A DNA stretch of 10,718 nucleotides from an uncultured Mucispirillum sp. (GTDB taxonomy: Bacteria; Chrysiogenota; Deferribacteres; Deferribacterales; Mucispirillaceae), in NCBI GenBank assembly GCA_947177675.1, contig CAMWVK010000026.1, forward strand, positions 1-10,718. Reading direction: 5' to 3'. The translations under genes and the position numbers were made by a program. Positions 6,728-10,718 of this stretch are shown here, one piece after another (position 1 is the stretch's first letter; the number at the start of each line of letters is the position of its first letter). The notes below the pieces were generated by a model. The model saw nothing but the letters and a program-made list of their open reading frames with translations. It was not told the DNA's origin and made no database searches.

Positions 6728-8071
6728 CTATTTACCTTTAATTTCATTTACTGCTGTATCTGCAATTTCTTTTGCATAAGCATTAATTATTTTTTCATCT
6801 TTTCCCTCAAGCATAACTCTTAATTTGTTTTCTGTTCCAGAATACCTTACAAGAAGTCTGCCGGAAGTTCCAAGCTCTTTTTCTACTTTTGAAATTAATG
6901 CAGAAGTATTAACTAATTCTTCAATAGGAACTTTTTTATCAACTAAAACATTATTTAATATCTGAGGATATGTTTCTATAAAGCTGCAAAGCTCTGACAA
7001 AGATTTACCTTTTTTAACAAGCAAACCAAGAACCTGCATAGCACTGATTAAACCATCACCTGTAGTATTAAAATCTGAAAAGATTAAATGACCTGACTGC
7101 TCACCACCAAGGTTACAGTTATATTTCAGCATATCTTCCATAACATACCTGTCCCCTACCTGCGAGCGGATAAGTTTAATACCTTTTTTATTCATAGAAT
7201 ATTCAAAACCAAGATTGCTCATAACAGTTGCCACAATAGTATTATTTTTTAATGTACCCTGCTCCATCATATCTATGGCACAAATACCCATAATTTTATC
7301 ACCATCAACTATATTACCTTTTTCATCTGCAAAAACAACTCTGTCCGCATCACCATCAAAAGATATACCTACATCTGCACCATGCTCTAAAACTGCTTTT
7401 GCCATATTTTCAGGATACACTGCACCACAGTTATCATTAATATTTGTGCCATTTGGCTCAACATTAATTAAAACAAGCTCTGCCCCAAGCTCTCTTAAAG
7501 CAAGGGGTGCAGCTTTATATGATGCACCATTAGCACAGTCCACAACAATTTTAAGTCCTTTTAAATCTATATTTTTAGGAAATGTAGTTTTTACAAATTC
7601 CACATATCTGCCTATACCTTCTATTCTATATGCTTTGCCAATTGATTCAGGGTCTAAAGCTGGTTCATTATTATCTATCATTCTTTCAATTTCATGCTCT
7701 GTAATATCTGCAAGTTTATAACCATTAGCATTGAAAAACTTAATACCATTATCATAATATGGATTATGTGATGCACTTATTACTACACCAGCATCTGCTC
7801 TAATTGATTTTGTTAAAAATGCAATAGCAGGCGTTGGAATAACACCGACCATTACAGCATCAATACCTGCTGAACAGATACCTGATACTAATGCATTTTC
7901 AAACATATAACAGGAAAGACGCGTATCTTTACCAATAATAATTTTTCTGTGTGTATCATTATTTTTAAATAATCCAGCAGCTGCCCTGCCAAGTTTTAAT
8001 GCGAAATCAGCAGTTAATGGTTCTATATTAGCTCTGCCACGCACACCATCTGTTCCAAAATATTTTCTCAT
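6728..8071 (-). CDS. glmM: Phosphoglucosamine mutase
   Basis: GlmM converts glucosamine 6-phosphate to glucosamine 1-phosphate, feeding UDP-GlcNAc to peptidoglycan and lipid A. At 447 residues it has standard length and four domains. Visible are [12 protein letters not shown] at the N terminus, the phosphoserine loop ISASHNP (98-104, Ser101), the metal loop SFDGDADR (237-244; Asp239, 241, 243), the sugar-binding GGEQSGH (322-328) and the phosphate-binding loop RYSGTEN (409-415). That last loop reads RPSGTEP in many GlmM proteins; the RYSGTEN form is, to my knowledge, also found in other lineages and keeps the binding residues. It overlaps cdaR by 4 bases (ATGA). In the cdaA-cdaR-glmM cluster GlmM is known in Gram-positive bacteria to bind and inhibit CdaA; whether that holds here is inference. 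Confidence 0.97.
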   Translation of the reverse strand: MRKYFGTDGVRGRANIEPLTADFALKLGRAAAGLFKNNDTHRKIIIGKDTRLSCYMFENALVSGICSAGIDAVMVGVIPTPAIAFLTKSIRADAGVVISASHNPYYDNGIKFFNANGYKLADITEHEIERMIDNNEPALDPESIGKAYRIEGIGRYVEFVKTTFPKNIDLKGLKIVVDCANGASYKAAPLALRELGAELVLINVEPNGTNINDNCGAVYPENMAKAVLEHGADVGISFDGDADRVVFADEKGNIVDGDKIMGICAIDMMEQGTLKNNTIVATVMSNLGFEYSMNKKGIKLIRSQVGDRYVMEDMLKYNCNLGGEQSGHLIFSDFNTTGDGLISAMQVLGLLVKKGKSLSELCSFIETYPQILNNVLVDKKVPIEELVNTSALISKVEKELGTSGRLLVRYSGTENKLRVMLEGKDEKIINAYAKEIADTAVNEIKGK

Positions 8072-8970
8072 CTTTCTTTTATCTCTATATTTATTGTCTG
8101 TGGCTCTAAATCTAATATATCAACAATTAAATTTGTTCTATATGCAACTGAGCCAGTATAATTTCCAGGACTATTTATATTACTGCAGTCTGTAACAAAA
8201 GTGACTGTATCTAAAAAAGTATCAATAATATCTTCCCTTCCCCTTACATTTACATAAGAAAGTGATGGAGTATTTGCAACCATTAAGTTACTTTTTAAAT
8301 TCATACATTCCACAGAAACATTTGTAAATTTATGCTCTACCATATTTTCTCTTAATTTAACACGAACTTCAACTAATGAAGGCTGTATTTTTGTAACACC
8401 ATCATAATCTTTTAATACAACATTCTGAACAAAATTTTCACTTCTTTCAGAAAGATTTATAGGCATTGTTGAAATATTTTCAAGTTTAGATAATACACTG
8501 TTAGCACCAGTTATGCTTACGAAATTAGGTTTTAATGTAATGCTTTCCACCATATACCCTTGTTTTACTTCACCAATAATAGACGGCAAAACACGCACAT
8601 CTTTTGTTGTAACATTATCAAGAGTAATACGCAGTTCAGATGGATTTACACCAACTACTTCAAGCCCAAGTGGCGTTTTAAAATCTGCAGGCAGTATTCT
8701 TCTGATAGACTGACCATTAGGAAATGAAGCCACATCAACATCAAGCAGAACATCAGAATTAGCAAGTGACTGCATAAGCTTTGCAGCACCTTTTATATTT
8801 ATAGAAACATTTGGATAATCTGAAATTGCAACTTTACCACTAGATACATTAATAAGCTTTACAGGAACAGTCATTTCTTTTGTTTCTTCATGACCAGATA
8901 CAACCATTATCCACATACCAAGAGCAATGAATACACTAAGGATTTTTAATAAAGTTTTATTGTTTAACAT
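8068..8970 (-). CDS. cdaR: YbbR-domain membrane protein, CdaA partner CdaR
   Basis: CdaR is a membrane-anchored protein that modulates the c-di-AMP cyclase CdaA. The 300-residue product has one N-terminal transmembrane helix (about 7-25, a LLKILSVFIALGMWIMVV stretch) and an extracytoplasmic region made of three YbbR-type beta repeats, about 31-118, 119-207 and 209-300. Each starts with a strand like 'TVPVKLINV', 'DVRVLPSIIG' or 'FTNVSVECMN' and has a glycine-containing turn such as VSINIKGA, VSITGANSVL or VNVRGRED. GGAAG lies 6 bases before the ATG, which begins one base after the cdaA stop. Being between cdaA and glmM is the classic arrangement. The protein sequence itself is poorly conserved, so the name depends on both fold and context. 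Confidence 0.93.
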   Translation of the reverse strand: MLNNKTLLKILSVFIALGMWIMVVSGHEETKEMTVPVKLINVSSGKVAISDYPNVSINIKGAAKLMQSLANSDVLLDVDVASFPNGQSIRRILPADFKTPLGLEVVGVNPSELRITLDNVTTKDVRVLPSIIGEVKQGYMVESITLKPNFVSITGANSVLSKLENISTMPINLSERSENFVQNVVLKDYDGVTKIQPSLVEVRVKLRENMVEHKFTNVSVECMNLKSNLMVANTPSLSYVNVRGREDIIDTFLDTVTFVTDCSNINSPGNYTGSVAYRTNLIVDILDLEPQTINIEIKER

Positions 8971-8971
8971 A

Positions 8972-9754
8972 TTAATCTTCCGTTGATTTATTTATTTTAA
9001 TCAGCCTGCTTAAAGTTTCCCGTAAACCATTCGCTTCTAAATTTGGAATAATATTTCCACCTTCTGTAACAGAAATTTCACCTCTTTCTTCACTAACTAC
9101 AATAGCTACTGCATCAGTTTCTTCTGTAATACCTATTGCTGCTCTGTGCCTTGTGCCATACTGCTGTGCAATATCCTCTCTTTTTGTAAGCGGAAGAATA
9201 CATCCAGCATATGTAAGTCTTGAGCCTTCAAGTAATACTGCACCATCATGTAATGGTGAATATGGAATAAATATACTAAGCAGTAAATCTTTACTAACAA
9301 CTGAATCTATTTTCTGACCCAATGTAACATAATGGGCAATATCTGTATTTCTTTGAATAATTATTAATGCTCCAAGCTGCCTGTTTGCTAAAATAGTTGC
9401 AGTTCTTACAAGCTCATCTACTATTTGAGAATTCATAGTTACAGAGCGTTCAAAAAATTTTGATTCGCCAATAAATGCAAGTGCTCTTCTTATTTCAGGC
9501 TGAAATATTATTATTAAGGCTAAAAATAAGTAACCTGACATATTACTTAATACCCATCTAGTTACTTTCATACCTAAAAAATCAGAAAGCCCAAGCAGCA
9601 CTAAAAGTATCATAATTGATACTAACATATATATGGCTCTTGTTCCCCTTAAAAGAAGCAAAAGTCTGTAAATAATATAACTTATAAATGCAATATCTAT
9701 TACATCTATAATACTAACATAAGTTTTAACAAATTCAAAAATAGTAGTAATCAT
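8972..9754 (-). CDS. cdaA: Diadenylate cyclase CdaA (c-di-AMP synthase)
   Basis: CdaA condenses two ATP to cyclic di-AMP, a second messenger linked to osmotic balance, potassium transport and cell-wall homeostasis. The 260-residue protein has an N-terminal membrane part with three helices (about 16-35, 39-58 and 68-84) ending in FQPEIRRAL, followed by the DAC domain (about 105-230). The two signature motifs are intact: SPLHDGAVLL with Asp170-Gly171-Ala172, and YGTRHRAAIG with Arg202-His203-Arg204. GALIII and TDAVAIVVSEERGEIS match the flanking family blocks. It starts in a 4-base ATGA overlap with folP, and AAGG sits 7 bases upstream. It is expected to be active. The protein is the only signalling enzyme in the window; c-di-AMP in an LPS-bearing bacterium is less familiar than in Gram-positives but not unique. 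Confidence 0.97.
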   Translation of the reverse strand: MITTIFEFVKTYVSIIDVIDIAFISYIIYRLLLLLRGTRAIYMLVSIMILLVLLGLSDFLGMKVTRWVLSNMSGYLFLALIIIFQPEIRRALAFIGESKFFERSVTMNSQIVDELVRTATILANRQLGALIIIQRNTDIAHYVTLGQKIDSVVSKDLLLSIFIPYSPLHDGAVLLEGSRLTYAGCILPLTKREDIAQQYGTRHRAAIGITEETDAVAIVVSEERGEISVTEGGNIIPNLEANGLRETLSRLIKINKSTED

Positions 9755-10536
9755 ATATACGCCTTTAAAATATAATCAGCAGTTTTTACTGTATCAATAC
9801 CTTCTTTTATGTCATGAACTCGTATTATATCAGCACCATTTAAAATGGCTGCTGTATTTGCACAAACTGTACCTGCAAGTCTGTTATTAACATCTTTATT
9901 AATAATAGTCCCAATCATAGATTTACGAGAAATACCTGCAAGCAGCGGAAGATTAAAAGATTTAAACTCTTTTAAATATTTTAATAAAATATAATTCTGC
10001 TCAACAGTTTTGCCAAATCCAAAACCCACATCAAGTATGATTGATGAATAATCAATACCTGCATTAAGACATTTATCTATACTTTTTGTAAAAAAATCAT
10101 GAATATCATATATGACATTATTATATTCAGTGTTAGCATTAGTCTGCATATCTTTTGGACTGCCCTGCATATGCATAATACATACTGCACATTTTGCCTG
10201 ACCGCATACTAAAACCATATTATCATCAGTCATACCTGATATATCATTGATAATATCAGCTCCATTATTTAATACATACTCTGCTGTTTTATAATTATTA
10301 GTATCTACTGATACTATCATATCATATTGCTTAATGTAATCAAGAGCAAATCTTATTCTTTTTATCTCTTCATCACTGCTGATACTTTCTGAAAAAGGTC
10401 TTGACGACATACCACCTATATCAACAATATCAACACCAAGTTCTGCCATTTCATCAATTCTTGCAGCAACAGCTTCTTCTGTAACATACATACTGCCATC
10501 ACTAAAAGAATCTGGTGTAGTATTTAAAATGCCCAT
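9751..10536 (-). CDS. folP: Dihydropteroate synthase (5' end uncertain)
   Basis: FolP joins p-aminobenzoate to dihydropterin pyrophosphate in folate synthesis and is the sulfonamide target. From the only available ATG the product has 261 residues with MGILNTTPDSFSDGS (1-15), VDIGGMSSRPF (38-48), VSVDT (75-79), ADIINDISGM (93-102), IMHMQGSPKDMQ (120-131), ILDVGFGFGKT (167-177), GISRKSMIG (201-209) and RVHDIKEG (239-246). These cover the pterin- and pABA-binding loops. The loop usually reading GESTRPG is GMSSRPF here. The ATG at 10536 lies inside the first core strand, has no ribosome site, and the frame stays open upstream for 42 codons to a TAA at 10665 without any ATG, GTG or TTG. Those codons look like true FolP sequence (IDISKPLCMGILN), so the natural start is further upstream and this CDS is 5'-truncated as drawn. 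It overlaps cdaA by 4 bases. Confidence 0.9.
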   Translation of the reverse strand: MGILNTTPDSFSDGSMYVTEEAVAARIDEMAELGVDIVDIGGMSSRPFSESISSDEEIKRIRFALDYIKQYDMIVSVDTNNYKTAEYVLNNGADIINDISGMTDDNMVLVCGQAKCAVCIMHMQGSPKDMQTNANTEYNNVIYDIHDFFTKSIDKCLNAGIDYSSIILDVGFGFGKTVEQNYILLKYLKEFKSFNLPLLAGISRKSMIGTIINKDVNNRLAGTVCANTAAILNGADIIRVHDIKEGIDTVKTADYILKAYI

Positions 10537-10718
10537 ACATAATGGCTTAGATATATCAATATAACCTTTATTATATGTAATATTTTTTATTTCTTTGTTT
10601 TTTAAAAAAAAGCTTAATTCCTTTCCTAATGATTTAAGGCAAAAACCATTATTTAAAGCCGTTTAATTAGGAGTTGCAAAGGTGCCGGCTTGGCCCTTTA
10701 AAGCAAATGAGGTTTTAG
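10537..10718 (-). other. folP: Probable upstream part of folP, reading frame broken
   Basis: Many FolP proteins carry an extra N-terminal domain ending in a block like 'lmGT.rql..li.kLk.QPFGL.eLa.eL' before the catalytic barrel. Similar pieces can be read here in order, but in three different frames: NLICFKGPSRHL (10714 down to 10679), then LQLLIKRL (10679 to 10656), then NNGFCLKSLGKEL and onward in the folP frame (10653 to 10537). Two single-base losses, or equivalent changes, near 10676-10680 and 10654-10657 would join them; a TAA at 10717 may mark a third. Each junction lies at a short A or T run. This may be real gene decay or base-calling error near the end of a contig. An alternative is that the last bases encode the tail of another gene upstream (for example ftsH) ending at the TAA at 10663-10665. 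Confidence 0.45.

Larger units (their letters stand above)
1..10718 (-). other. Thirteen-gene co-directional envelope/cofactor transcription unit
   Basis: All thirteen genes run the same way. Junctions are folP/cdaA ATGA overlap, cdaA/cdaR 1 base, cdaR/glmM ATGA, glmM/pdxJ 2 bases, pdxJ/acpS 2, acpS/kdsB TAATG, kdsB/pyrG TAATG, pyrG/kdsD 11, kdsD/lptC 3, lptC/lptA 6, lptA/lptB TAGTG, lptB/rpoN TAATG. No stem-loop with a T-run was seen between genes. This spacing suggests translational coupling and one long transcript, although promoters buried inside genes cannot be excluded by eye. Confidence 0.75.

Noticed and set aside
6840..6863. RYSGTEN in GlmM as a lost phosphate-binding loop
   Set aside because: The Ser-Gly-Thr core and the flanking Arg residues are kept, and this variant is, to my knowledge, found in GlmM of other lineages.
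7215..7721. Plus-strand open frame of 168 codons antisense to glmM
   Set aside because: It lies wholly within the well-supported glmM gene; its composition is the mirror of the AT-rich coding strand, and it has no recognisable domain or ribosome site.
10605..10618. T8A6 run as a programmed slippage site for folP
   Set aside because: The FolP-like reading frame continues unchanged on both sides of the run, so no frame change occurs there.
10620..10627. Strong ribosome-site-like AGGAAAGG upstream of folP
   Set aside because: No ATG, GTG or TTG follows at a suitable distance in any useful frame, and the bases encode family-like FolP residues (LGKEL), so it is more likely coding sequence.
10663..10718. 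C-terminal end of an upstream ftsH gene
   Set aside because: ftsH often precedes folP, but the short in-frame peptide before the TAA is not recognisable as FtsH, and the other two frames fit a FolP N-terminal domain better. Not excluded.

Overview
The window is a strongly AT-rich (about one third GC by eye), gene-dense piece of a bacterial chromosome. Every real gene lies on the minus strand, so transcription runs from the right edge to the left edge. LptA/LptB/LptC and two Kdo enzymes show a diderm organism that makes Kdo-containing lipopolysaccharide. A CdaA-type c-di-AMP cyclase with its CdaR partner is also present. That combination, the gene order and the base composition would suit Deferribacteres (a host-associated Mucispirillum-like organism is one option) or a deltaproteobacterial-type lineage. 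This placement is an inference; no marker gene settles it.

In transcription order the genes are: folP (dihydropteroate synthase, 5' end disturbed at the window edge), cdaA, cdaR, glmM, pdxJ, acpS, kdsB, pyrG, kdsD, lptC, lptA, lptB and the 5' third of rpoN. Neighbouring genes overlap by 1 or 4 bases or are separated by at most 11 bases. There is no gap big enough for a separate promoter or terminator, and no stretch over 300 bases lacks a gene. No RNA genes, mobile elements, CRISPR arrays or long repeats were seen.

The genes connect as a cell-envelope growth module. CdaA/CdaR and GlmM tie c-di-AMP signalling to UDP-GlcNAc precursor supply. FolP, PdxJ and AcpS supply folate, PLP and active acyl-carrier protein. 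PyrG makes the CTP that KdsB uses to activate Kdo. KdsD makes the Kdo precursor arabinose 5-phosphate. LptC, LptA and LptB carry finished LPS towards the outer membrane. Sigma-54 follows at the end, as in many diderms.

The most striking observation is in pyrG. The synthase half is recognisable, but the glutaminase half has lost its catalytic cysteine (Ser379) and histidine (Cys507) and has a changed oxyanion loop (Ala351). It therefore looks like a CTP synthase that cannot use glutamine in the normal way. Second, the 5' part of folP can be followed upstream of its only ATG, but spread over three reading frames at the very edge of the window, suggesting frameshifts or poor sequence there. Third, kdsA and kdsC, which often sit in this type of cluster, are absent.
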